From: JADJOM01 sp963817435
Lineage (GTDB): Bacteria > Gemmatimonadota > Gemmatimonadetes > Gemmatimonadales > GWC2-71-9
DNA: 64,000 nt
Assembly: GCA_963817435.1 (NCBI GenBank)
Contig: CAWFNY010000001.1
Coordinates: forward strand, 1,984,001-2,048,000
Direction: 5' to 3'
Made by a program: the position numbers and the translations under genes. The notes under the pieces are model-generated. The model did no database searches, had not been told where the DNA came from, and saw only the letters and a program-made list of their open reading frames with translations. Positions 25,907 through 33,001 of the stretch are shown in pieces; position 1 is the first letter of the stretch, and the number at the start of each line of letters is the position of its first letter.

Positions 25907-26893
25907 ATGCTGAATTACATCTGGGCGGGGCTCATCATCCTGAGCCTGGTGTTCGCACTCGTCACGGATGCCGGTGACCTCCAGCGCGATACCTACCGCA
26001 ATGGCCAGCCGCTCCCCGTGACCCTGGCATTCACCGGCGGTTACGACCCCGAGTCCCGCAATCTCGCCGTCACGGTCCGCGCCGACTCAGCCGCGTGGTC
26101 CGCGCATTACGGGCAGACGGTCGGCGTCGCGCCGAGTTATGCCGGCACCCTGCTGCAGAACCTCGACTCGCGGGAGCTCAGGTTCGCGAAGGACGCCGCA
26201 CTGCCGGAGCCCCTCGCCACGATTCGCGGCATGACCTCCGAGCGGGACAACGACCTGCGCGGCGCCGTCCGCTTCACCGCTCACCGCGGCGACAGCGTTG
26301 CCACCGGCGAGGTGACCTTCGCGCGGGTGCGCTTCGTGAAGATGGTGGCGATCACCAGGGCCGGCATCGACATGGCCAAGACGGCGGTCACCCTGGCGCT
26401 CGGTCTGATCGGCGTGATCGCGCTCTGGCTCGGCATGCTCCGGATCGCGGACAAGTCGGGGGTCATCAACGGCATCGTGCGGATCGCCCAGCCGATCCTC
26501 GGACCGCTCTTCCCCGAGATCCCGAAGGGGCACCCCGCCTTCGGCCTCATCGTGCTCAACATGTCCGCCAATGTGCTCGGGCTGGGCAATGCGGCGACGC
26601 CGATGGGCATCAAGGCGATGGAGGAGCTGCAGAAGCTGAATCCGGTGAAGGACACCGCGACCAACTCGATGGTGATGCTGCTGGCGCTCAACACGGCGAG
26701 CGTGCAGCTGGTGCCGCCGGTCCTGCTGGTGGCGATCATGGGGCTGCAGGTCAACCAGCTCTACTTCGCCATCCTGATCTGCACCGCCTGCTCGGTGCTG
26801 ACGGCGATCGTGATGGCCAGGCTGCTCGGCAGGCTGAAGGGCTACCGCGAGAACGATCCCATGCGCCAGGCCGGCGCCATCCCGACCGCCTGA
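25907..26893 (+). CDS. spmA: SpmA-like nucleoside-recognition membrane protein
   Basis: Encodes 328 residues. The core from about 150 on matches spore maturation protein A (LALGLIGVIALWLGMLRIADKSG, LFPEIPKGHPAFGLIVLNMSANVLGLGNAATPMGIKAMEELQKLN), with several transmembrane helices. Bacillus SpmA is about 195 residues; this one has some 130 extra residues between the first helix and the second, predicted to be outside the membrane. SpmA and SpmB act together in spore cores, but both occur in many non-sporulating bacteria, probably as a nucleoside or other small-molecule transporter pair. spmB follows 12 bases later. Confidence 0.88.
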   Translation: MLNYIWAGLIILSLVFALVTDAGDLQRDTYRNGQPLPVTLAFTGGYDPESRNLAVTVRADSAAWSAHYGQTVGVAPSYAGTLLQNLDSRELRFAKDAALPEPLATIRGMTSERDNDLRGAVRFTAHRGDSVATGEVTFARVRFVKMVAITRAGIDMAKTAVTLALGLIGVIALWLGMLRIADKSGVINGIVRIAQPILGPLFPEIPKGHPAFGLIVLNMSANVLGLGNAATPMGIKAMEELQKLNPVKDTATNSMVMLLALNTASVQLVPPVLLVAIMGLQVNQLYFAILICTACSVLTAIVMARLLGRLKGYRENDPMRQAGAIPTA

Positions 26894-26905
26894 GGCGCGC
26901 CGATC

Positions 26906-27448
26906 ATGGACTTCTTCCGCAACGCGATCGACCTCCTGTCGGTCTTCGTCATTCCCGTCATCATCATCGGGTTCCCGCTGTACGGCCTCTACAAGCGGGT
27001 GCCGGTCTACGAGGAGTTCGTCACCGGGGCCAAGGAAGGCTTCCAGGTCGCGGTCAATATCATTCCGTACCTGGTCGCGATCCTCTTCGCGGTCGCGATG
27101 TTCCGGGCCTCGGGCGCGATGGACTTCCTGGTCGAGGGGCTGCGGCCGCTGCTCGCGCCGCTCGGCATCCCGCCGGAAGTGCTCCCCATGGCGATCACCC
27201 GGCCGCTCACCGGCTCGGGCTCGGCCGGCATCATGCTCGACCTGATCAACCGCTACGGCGCCGACTCCCTAATCGTGAAGACGGCGGCGACCATGTTCGG
27301 CTCGACCGAAACGACGTTCTATGTGGTGGCGGTGTACTTCGGGGCGGTGAACATCAAGAAGACCCGGCACGCGATTCCGGCGGGGCTGAGCGCCGACATC
27401 GCGGCGATGATTCTGGCGGTGTACGTGGTGAGGTGGCTGTTCGCCTGA
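26906..27448 (+). CDS. spmB: SpmB-like nucleoside-recognition membrane protein
   Basis: Encodes 180 residues, the standard SpmB length. It has about five hydrophobic helices; the conserved stretches are FVTGAKEGFQVAVNIIPYLVAI, VLPMAITRPLTGSGSAGIMLDLI and TMFGSTETTFYVVAVYFGAV, which are all typical of the family. It should pair with SpmA, the gene just upstream with a 12-base gap. It ends only three bases from the opposing aminotransferase gene, leaving no room for a separate terminator. Confidence 0.9.
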   Translation: MDFFRNAIDLLSVFVIPVIIIGFPLYGLYKRVPVYEEFVTGAKEGFQVAVNIIPYLVAILFAVAMFRASGAMDFLVEGLRPLLAPLGIPPEVLPMAITRPLTGSGSAGIMLDLINRYGADSLIVKTAATMFGSTETTFYVVAVYFGAVNIKKTRHAIPAGLSADIAAMILAVYVVRWLFA

Positions 27449-27451
27449 GCC

Positions 27452-29170
27452 TTACTTCCCCAGCGCCTCGGCGGGCAGGAGGAACCAGCGCAGTTGCTCA
27501 ATCTGCTCCGACAGTGGATCGGCGGGCACTTGAGCCGGGGGCAGGCCGTCGAGCAGGTGCCGGGCGGCCGCCAGATAGCCGGACAGCCGCTCGCGCGACT
27601 CCACGTGCCGGCGCGCGGCGAAGCGGGGGCTCCCATCCTCGTAGGAGAGCTCCGTCAGGGACATGGGGGGTTCCGCGAGACCATCGACGTGGCGCCACAC
27701 GCCGGTCATGGCATCGAAGCGGTACCAGGGCAGCAGCCGCCAGCCCTCGCTGGCGACGAAGTCCACCGCCGCCAGGATGAAGCGGAACTCCTCCTCCGCG
27801 ATGAAATAGTTGAAGCTGACCCGGACCCATCCCGGCTTGATTCCCTCACACCCTTGCGCGATCGCCTCCTCGAACCGGTGGCTGGTGGCGGCATCAATGC
27901 CGAGCAGACGGTGGCCGTACGGCCCGGCGCAGGAGCAGCCGCCACGCGCCTGGATGCCGAACAGGTCGTTCAGGAGCGCGACGACGTAGTTGTGGTGCAG
28001 GTACTTCGGCCCGGCCGCTCCCCGGATCGCCGGCGCCTTGACCACGAACGACACGATCGAGAGCCGCTCGGCTTCCGGATGCCCCAGGATCTGCAGCCGG
28101 GGATTGGCCGACCATGACGCGATCGCGCGCCGAATGAAGTCCTCCTCCCGCCGGCGGATCTCCTGGATCCCCACTGCGGCCTTCAACTGGAAGACGAGTC
28201 CCGCCCGAATCGATTCCACGATGGCCGGCGTGCCGCCTTCCTCCCGATGTTCGGCATCCGACAGGTAGCGGTGCCACTCCGGATTGACGTAGCTCACCGT
28301 GCCGCCGCCAGGGATCGACGGCACCCTGTTGTGGAGCAGGTCTTTCCGGATCACGAGGATCCCGGGCGTACCTGGTCCACCGATGAACTTGTGAGGCGAG
28401 AGGACGATGGCGTCCTTGTAGTCGCCGCCGTGGCTCCGTGGCGAGCGCATCTCGATGTCCACGTAGGGTGCGGACGCCGCGAAGTCCCAGAAGGACAGCG
28501 CCCCGTGACGGTGCAGCAGCGCCGAGATGCCCGAGGTGTCGGAGATGACCCCGGTGACGTTCGAGGCCGCCGAGAAGCTGCCGATCCGGAGCGGGCGTCC
28601 GGCGTACTCGAGCAGGCGGCGCTCCAGCTCCTCCAGGCTGATCGCCCCGTTGGCATCCTCGCCGATCTCCACCACGTCGGCAATCGATTCCCGCCAGGGC
28701 AATTCGTTGGAGTGATGCTCGTAGGGTCCGACGAACACCACTGGGCGCTGGCCCGGCGGGATCCGGTCGCTCAGCCCGTAGCGTTCGTCCAGTTCGGCGG
28801 GCAATCGCAGGCCGAGGACATTGACGAGCCGATCGACCGCGCCGGTGGATCCCGACCCGACGAAGATGACCGCATGCTCCTCGCGCGTACCGCCGACGGA
28901 TGCGCGGATGATCTCGCGCGACTCCTCCCGGAAGTGCGAGGTCTGGCGTCCGGTACCCGAGGTTTCGGTGTGAGTGTTGGCGTAGAGCGGGAGGACGTTG
29001 TCCCGGATGAAGTCCTCGATGAACGACAGCGACCGGCCCGAGGCGGTATAGTCCGCATACGTCACCCGCCTCAGCCCGAAGGGCGTCATCACCGCAGTGT
29101 CCGCGCCGATAACCGAGGCCCGGATGGTCTCGATCAGCGGGTGCGCGGGTGAGGACGGACTGACGGGCAC
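27452..29170 (-). CDS. Class V aminotransferase (cysteine desulfurase/selenocysteine lyase-like)
   Basis: Encodes 572 residues of a fold-type I PLP enzyme. The cofactor lysine is Lys261 in SPHKFIGGPG; other signatures are YANTHTETSGTG (about 63-74), GSTGAVDRL, the GxFSAASNVTG loop, and GARGGCSCAGPYGHRL-like QARGGCSCAGPYG further on. Cysteine desulfurases have about 400 residues; the extra 150 or so C-terminal residues are a distinct extension of unknown role. The CSCAGPYG segment has two cysteines near the expected mobile catalytic loop, so desulfurase or lyase activity is possible. The start is GTG 29170 with a minus-strand TAGCTTG at 29203-29197 only 27 bases upstream. Confidence 0.85.
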   Translation of the reverse strand: MPVSPSSPAHPLIETIRASVIGADTAVMTPFGLRRVTYADYTASGRSLSFIEDFIRDNVLPLYANTHTETSGTGRQTSHFREESREIIRASVGGTREEHAVIFVGSGSTGAVDRLVNVLGLRLPAELDERYGLSDRIPPGQRPVVFVGPYEHHSNELPWRESIADVVEIGEDANGAISLEELERRLLEYAGRPLRIGSFSAASNVTGVISDTSGISALLHRHGALSFWDFAASAPYVDIEMRSPRSHGGDYKDAIVLSPHKFIGGPGTPGILVIRKDLLHNRVPSIPGGGTVSYVNPEWHRYLSDAEHREEGGTPAIVESIRAGLVFQLKAAVGIQEIRRREEDFIRRAIASWSANPRLQILGHPEAERLSIVSFVVKAPAIRGAAGPKYLHHNYVVALLNDLFGIQARGGCSCAGPYGHRLLGIDAATSHRFEEAIAQGCEGIKPGWVRVSFNYFIAEEEFRFILAAVDFVASEGWRLLPWYRFDAMTGVWRHVDGLAEPPMSLTELSYEDGSPRFAARRHVESRERLSGYLAAARHLLDGLPPAQVPADPLSEQIEQLRWFLLPAEALGK

Positions 29171-29196
29171 GGCGGATCCCCCGGTTGAGTTCCGCC

Positions 29197-29203
29197 CAAG
29201 CTA
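29197..29203 (-). promoter_or_regulatory. Candidate -10 box TAGCTTG upstream of the aminotransferase gene
   Basis: Minus-strand TAGCTTG lies 27 bases before the GTG start, at the spacing expected of a promoter with a short leader. Confidence 0.35.
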
Positions 29204-29258
29204 CCGCCCCGGGATCGGGGAAAGAAGACCAGACCGGACGCCGGCGCCCGACGGGTCG

Positions 29259-30509
29259 CTAGCGCTTCCGGCGGAGGGTCCGGCCATAGGCCGCCTTCTG
29301 GTCCCGTTCGGCCAGCGACTGGGCCAGATGGTACTTCCGGTCGCTCGCATCGTACTGCCGTGCTTCGAGGCGGCTCGCCTCCGCCAGCACGTCATCCCGG
29401 ATCTCCACCAGCGTCGTGTCCCCCGGAATGAAGTCCGTGCACCGGGCCGCCACCTCCCGCAGGGTACAGGCGGCATCGGTGAATTCGCCGCGATCCGCCC
29501 GCGCCACCGCTTCCTCCCGCGCCCGCGCCAGTTCGAATCGGAGGAAGGTCTGTTCGACCAGAGGTTCCATGCGCCTCGTGCCGTCGAGGTTGGCGACCAC
29601 CGGGAGTGTGATCACCTGATGCGCGATCCCGTCGTCCGTCACGACATCGGCGCGGATCTTCACCTCCGCGATCGTGACGGTGCCAAGCTCCGCCACCTCC
29701 TCCACATGGGCGACGATGCCGAGGGAGCGCGGAGCGGTGGCGTAGAGGTCTCCGAGCGCGACTCGCCAGCCATCCTCCAGGTGAGTCAGGGGCAGTTGCG
29801 GCAAGAAGGAGACCCCGGCGACACCCTGATGCACCGGGCGCACCTCGACGGTGACGTTCTGCGCCGCCAGCGCGACCAGCCCCTCGATCTCGCCCTGGAA
29901 CACCGACGCCATCTGGTCCGTCGATTCCACGTACCAGTAGTTGCCGCCGCCCGCGTCCGCAAAGGCGCGGAGCAGATCCTCGTTGAAGCTCGCCCCGAAG
30001 CCGATACAGGTGGTGCTCACCCGCTGCTCGCGGGCGCTGGTGGCGACGCCCGTCAGCTTCGGCGACTCGATCACGCCGACGTTCGCCAGGCCATCGGTCA
30101 GCAGCACGACCCGATTGGTGCCCTCGACCAGTTGTCCCGCGACGTGACGGCGGCCGTCCAGCCATCCGCCGGAGAGGTTGGTACTGCCTCCTGCTTCGAT
30201 ACGGCCGATCGCTGCGAGGGCGAGCGGATCGCCGCCGGCACCCGGACCGAAGATGGTCGCGACCTTCTCATCGAATGTGACCACGGTGAGCCGGTCATGG
30301 GGGCCGAGGAACTCCACGAAGCGGTGCGCCGCCTCGCGGGCGGCGGCGAGCGGGGCACCAGCCATCGAGCCCGAGCGATCGAGCACGAGCGCGACGTTGA
30401 TCGGCGCACGCCGGGCCGGCGCCTCGCCGGCAAGCGAGATCAGCGCACGAATCTGGTGGGCGTTCTGGGACGTGACGAACTGAGTGGACAGCGAGACCCT
30501 GGCCTGCAT
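29259..30509 (-). CDS. VWA-domain protein
   Basis: Encodes 416 residues. A von Willebrand A domain spans about 37-215 with a complete MIDAS: DRSGS at 44-48, the conserved Thr in GGSTNLSGGW and Asp in LLTDGLAN. A beta-sandwich (about 220-330) and a helical tail with charged, TPR-like segments follow. There is no signal peptide, so it is likely cytoplasmic. Similar proteins with an N-terminal VIT-like strand region act in protein complex assembly. The gene lies 54 bases below two overlapping WYL regulators, in the same direction, with a minus-strand TATCCT box near 30542 in the gap, so it may have its own promoter and also receive read-through. Confidence 0.85.
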   Translation of the reverse strand: MQARVSLSTQFVTSQNAHQIRALISLAGEAPARRAPINVALVLDRSGSMAGAPLAAAREAAHRFVEFLGPHDRLTVVTFDEKVATIFGPGAGGDPLALAAIGRIEAGGSTNLSGGWLDGRRHVAGQLVEGTNRVVLLTDGLANVGVIESPKLTGVATSAREQRVSTTCIGFGASFNEDLLRAFADAGGGNYWYVESTDQMASVFQGEIEGLVALAAQNVTVEVRPVHQGVAGVSFLPQLPLTHLEDGWRVALGDLYATAPRSLGIVAHVEEVAELGTVTIAEVKIRADVVTDDGIAHQVITLPVVANLDGTRRMEPLVEQTFLRFELARAREEAVARADRGEFTDAACTLREVAARCTDFIPGDTTLVEIRDDVLAEASRLEARQYDASDRKYHLAQSLAERDQKAAYGRTLRRKR

Positions 30510-30563
30510 GGACCCTCCCGGGTGGTGGCTCAGCCAGGATACGGGAGGGGTGTGACAACCCGC

Positions 30564-31517
30564 CTACTCCGCCAGGAGCCCGGTCAGCCTTCGGAGGACT
30601 TCCGCACGCATTTCGGCCGGGGCAAGTACCTCCGCATCGGGGCCGTACTGCAGCACATGCCGGACGGCCCAGCCGGCGTCCGCCAGGGGATGCTCGAGGA
30701 TCAGGGAGCCATCCTCGGCAAGGGGAACCCCGGCCCGTTCGGCGATCCAGCGCGCGATCCGCGGACTGTACCGGACCCTCAGCATCGCGGCCTGTTCGGC
30801 CCGGAAGGCCACGCCGTCCTGGAGCACCGCGTCGAGCGAGAAGTCCGCCGGCAGGGTGAACTGCTCGTCCAGCATCTCGGCCCTGCTGATCCGGTCGGCC
30901 CGGAAGAAGCGCAGCCCCTCGCCCTTCTCGCAGTGGGCCACGAGGTACCACATGCCGCGGGTCGCCACGAGTCCGTAGGGGCAGGCGACCCGCGCACCGG
31001 CTCCCGTGGCACTGCCACTCTGATAGAAGAGCCGGACCTTGCGCCGGGCCTGCGCGGCCCGGCGCAGCGTCGCGAGCAGCGCGGGATCCACCGGCGCCGC
31101 GGCGGCGCCCTCGCGCACGCCATCCACCGCCTGTTCGGCCGGCAGTCTGGTGATCACGGCGCGCAGGGCGGCTCGCGCCCCGGTGATCGGCCCCACCTCC
31201 TCGGGCGGCCGCTCCCGTTCCAGCATCGCGAGACCCAGCTCGAGCGCGGCGAGTTCGGCGAGTGTCAGGCGCATCGGTCGCAGGAAGTGCGGCGAGCGCA
31301 TGGAAACCGCATCGTTCTCGATGTAGACCTCCACCCCCTCGACGAACCCCGCGGGATCATGCTCCCGCTCGGCAAGCGCCCGCAGGTCGCGGAGCAGCGT
31401 CTGGCGCCCGGTCCCTGCGTGCTTCGCCACCGAGTCGATCGAGTGCGACCGGTCATCCGCGAGGCGGGGAATGATCTCGAGCAGGCGGCGGAGCTGGGCC
31501 GCGGCGGTGTCGCTCAT
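30564..31517 (-). CDS. WYL-domain transcriptional regulator (second of a pair)
   Basis: Encodes 317 residues. An N-terminal winged-helix region (about 5-75: RLLEIIPRLADDRSHSIDSVAKH, GRQTLLRDLRAL) is followed by a WYL domain with the name-giving residues W190-Y191-L192 and the WCX tail (GPDAEVLAPAEMRAEVLRRL). WYL regulators usually bind nucleic-acid or small ligands and control DNA-damage or defence genes. ATG 31517 overlaps the upstream WYL gene by four bases (ATGA), giving a tandem pair like actinobacterial pafB-pafC. This member would correspond to the second partner (PafC-like); that name is an analogy only. Confidence 0.88.
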   Translation of the reverse strand: MSDTAAAQLRRLLEIIPRLADDRSHSIDSVAKHAGTGRQTLLRDLRALAEREHDPAGFVEGVEVYIENDAVSMRSPHFLRPMRLTLAELAALELGLAMLERERPPEEVGPITGARAALRAVITRLPAEQAVDGVREGAAAAPVDPALLATLRRAAQARRKVRLFYQSGSATGAGARVACPYGLVATRGMWYLVAHCEKGEGLRFFRADRISRAEMLDEQFTLPADFSLDAVLQDGVAFRAEQAAMLRVRYSPRIARWIAERAGVPLAEDGSLILEHPLADAGWAVRHVLQYGPDAEVLAPAEMRAEVLRRLTGLLAE

Positions 31518-32587
31518 GGCTGGTAGAGGGCGCGGGTGGCGGCGGCGAGCCCGCGGAACTCCCGCACCATCTCCGCCGGGGAGAGCGGCACGATCTCGCC
31601 ACCGAACGACAGCAGCCACCGCGCAAAGGCGTCCCGGCGCCGGACAAGGAAGCGCCGCCGGTTGGAGTGGCCCTCGATCGCCTCACCCAGCTTGCGCGCC
31701 GCGACCGCGGCCCCGCTGTCACCGCGGAACTCCACCGTGGCATGCTCGCCGTTGCCCTCGCCCAGCTCCCATGCCTGACGGGAGCCCGCGTGCGCGCGCA
31801 GATCGAATTCACGGGGCCGCGCGAAGTCCGGCGACCCGGGCCGCTCCGCATTCAGCTTCGGCGCGGAGATGCGGCTGAGGCGGTAGTTCTTCACCACGGG
31901 ATCGTCCGGAGCCGCGGCGGCGAGATACCAGTGCTGGCTCAGAAAGAAGAGGCCATAGGGGCGGACGGTCCGGGTGCGCTCATCGTCCGCGTGCATGGAG
32001 CGGTAGCGGAATGTCACCAGCTTGCGGCTCGCGAGCGCCGCGTCAAGGACTTCGAACACCGCGTCCGGCACCTGGTCCGAGCCGGGGGCGAGGTGCGAGG
32101 GTTCCATTGCGGCGCTGTCGAGGGGCAGATCGAAGGCGAGCTTGCGGATCGCGCTGGCGGCATGCCCGGAGAGCCCCGGGTCACCGAGCTGGGTGATCCG
32201 CGCCGCGGCATCCCGGATCGCGGACAGCCCATCCGCGTCGAAGGTGAGCTCAGCCAGGGTCCGGTAGCCGTAGCGGCTCACCCTTTTCGGAACGCTCTTG
32301 CGGCCATCGGCGCGGAGCGCGAGGTAGGGGAGGTAGAAATCCCGGGTGCGCAGCCGGTAACCCTGGGTCTCTCCGTCAGGCAGCATGACGGTCTCGATCG
32401 GGATGCCCGCGGCGCGCAACTCATCCTTGTCGCGCTCGAACATCCGGCGGAGGGTCTCTTCGTTCCGCTGACTCGACAGCAGGTAGGCGGGGACGCGCCG
32501 GATGAGTGCGTCGAAGCTGATTGCCGCGTCCCCGGGTAGCAGGGCGGCCAGCAGGTCGATCCAGCGCTGCAGTTTGGGGGAGGCCAT
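31514..32587 (-). CDS. WYL-domain transcriptional regulator (first of a pair)
   Basis: Encodes 357 residues. Winged-helix segment about 5-70 (LQRWIDLLAALL, ISFDALIRRVPAYL, NEETLRRMFERDKDELRAAGIPIE) and a WYL domain with W220-Y221-L222 inside FLSQHWYLAAAAPDD; the C-terminal GGEIVPLSPAEMVREFRGL is the WCX end. The N-terminal DNA-binding pattern is that of PafB/PafC-type helix-turn-helix proteins. The stop overlaps the next WYL gene (ATGA). PafBC in mycobacteria is a heterodimer or fusion that switches on LexA-independent DNA-damage genes; that function is a guess here. A small gene lies six bases upstream. Confidence 0.88.
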   Translation of the reverse strand: MASPKLQRWIDLLAALLPGDAAISFDALIRRVPAYLLSSQRNEETLRRMFERDKDELRAAGIPIETVMLPDGETQGYRLRTRDFYLPYLALRADGRKSVPKRVSRYGYRTLAELTFDADGLSAIRDAAARITQLGDPGLSGHAASAIRKLAFDLPLDSAAMEPSHLAPGSDQVPDAVFEVLDAALASRKLVTFRYRSMHADDERTRTVRPYGLFFLSQHWYLAAAAPDDPVVKNYRLSRISAPKLNAERPGSPDFARPREFDLRAHAGSRQAWELGEGNGEHATVEFRGDSGAAVAARKLGEAIEGHSNRRRFLVRRRDAFARWLLSFGGEIVPLSPAEMVREFRGLAAATRALYQP

Positions 32588-32593
32588 CAGGGA

Positions 32594-32878
32594 TTATGGC
32601 ACAGGCTCGCCAAAGGTCCAGCCCTCGATCCTGACGACGGCGTTGGCGCCGCGCGCCACCTCCCACCGCACCAGGACCAATGCCGCGCCCCGCTGCCCTT
32701 TGCGTTCCCGGTGCATCAGGGTGCCCGGCTCCCCTCGCGGTTCCGGCCGCGAGAGGATCCTGTCGCCAGGCCAGGTCCGGCCGGCCCGGGCGAACCAGCG
32801 CCAAGACAGGTGGTTGCTCCGGTCAGCGTGCCCCACCCGGACTGGCAACAGCCGGCCGACGATGCCGAGAGGATTCAT
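32594..32878 (-). CDS. Small hypothetical protein upstream of the WYL pair
   Basis: Encodes 94 residues from ATG 32878; the frame is open to a TTG three codons earlier. The sequence has a compact, Trp-containing pattern (LSWRWFARAGRTWPGDRIL, then LVLVRWEVARGANAVVRIEGW) with beta-strand character. I recognise no family. It ends six bases before the first WYL gene, so co-transcription is likely. A minus-strand TATCTT box (32891-32886) lies just ahead of the start. Because of its small size and high GC, a chance frame is not fully excluded. Confidence 0.5.
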   Translation of the reverse strand: MNPLGIVGRLLPVRVGHADRSNHLSWRWFARAGRTWPGDRILSRPEPRGEPGTLMHRERKGQRGAALVLVRWEVARGANAVVRIEGWTFGEPVP

Positions 32879-32957
32879 GTCCGCCAAGATAGAGCCCGGA
32901 GGTGACAGCGCGCCGCACGGACGGACTCCGCTGCTAGCCGAAGCCCCCTGAGCCCCC

Positions 32958-32963
32958 TATACT
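32958..32963 (+). promoter_or_regulatory. Candidate -10 box TATACT for the kinase gene
   Basis: TATACT followed by TTGG stands 39 bases before the GTG start of the membrane kinase in an otherwise GC-rich leader. No clear -35 is seen. Confidence 0.4.
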
Positions 32964-33001
32964 TTGGCTCCATTCAGTCCACGTTCCCCCAACGCCAGAC
33001 T

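Noticed and set aside
25907..27448. Evidence for sporulation from spmA/spmB
   Set aside because: SpmA/SpmB homologues occur in many non-spore-formers; no other sporulation gene is in the window.
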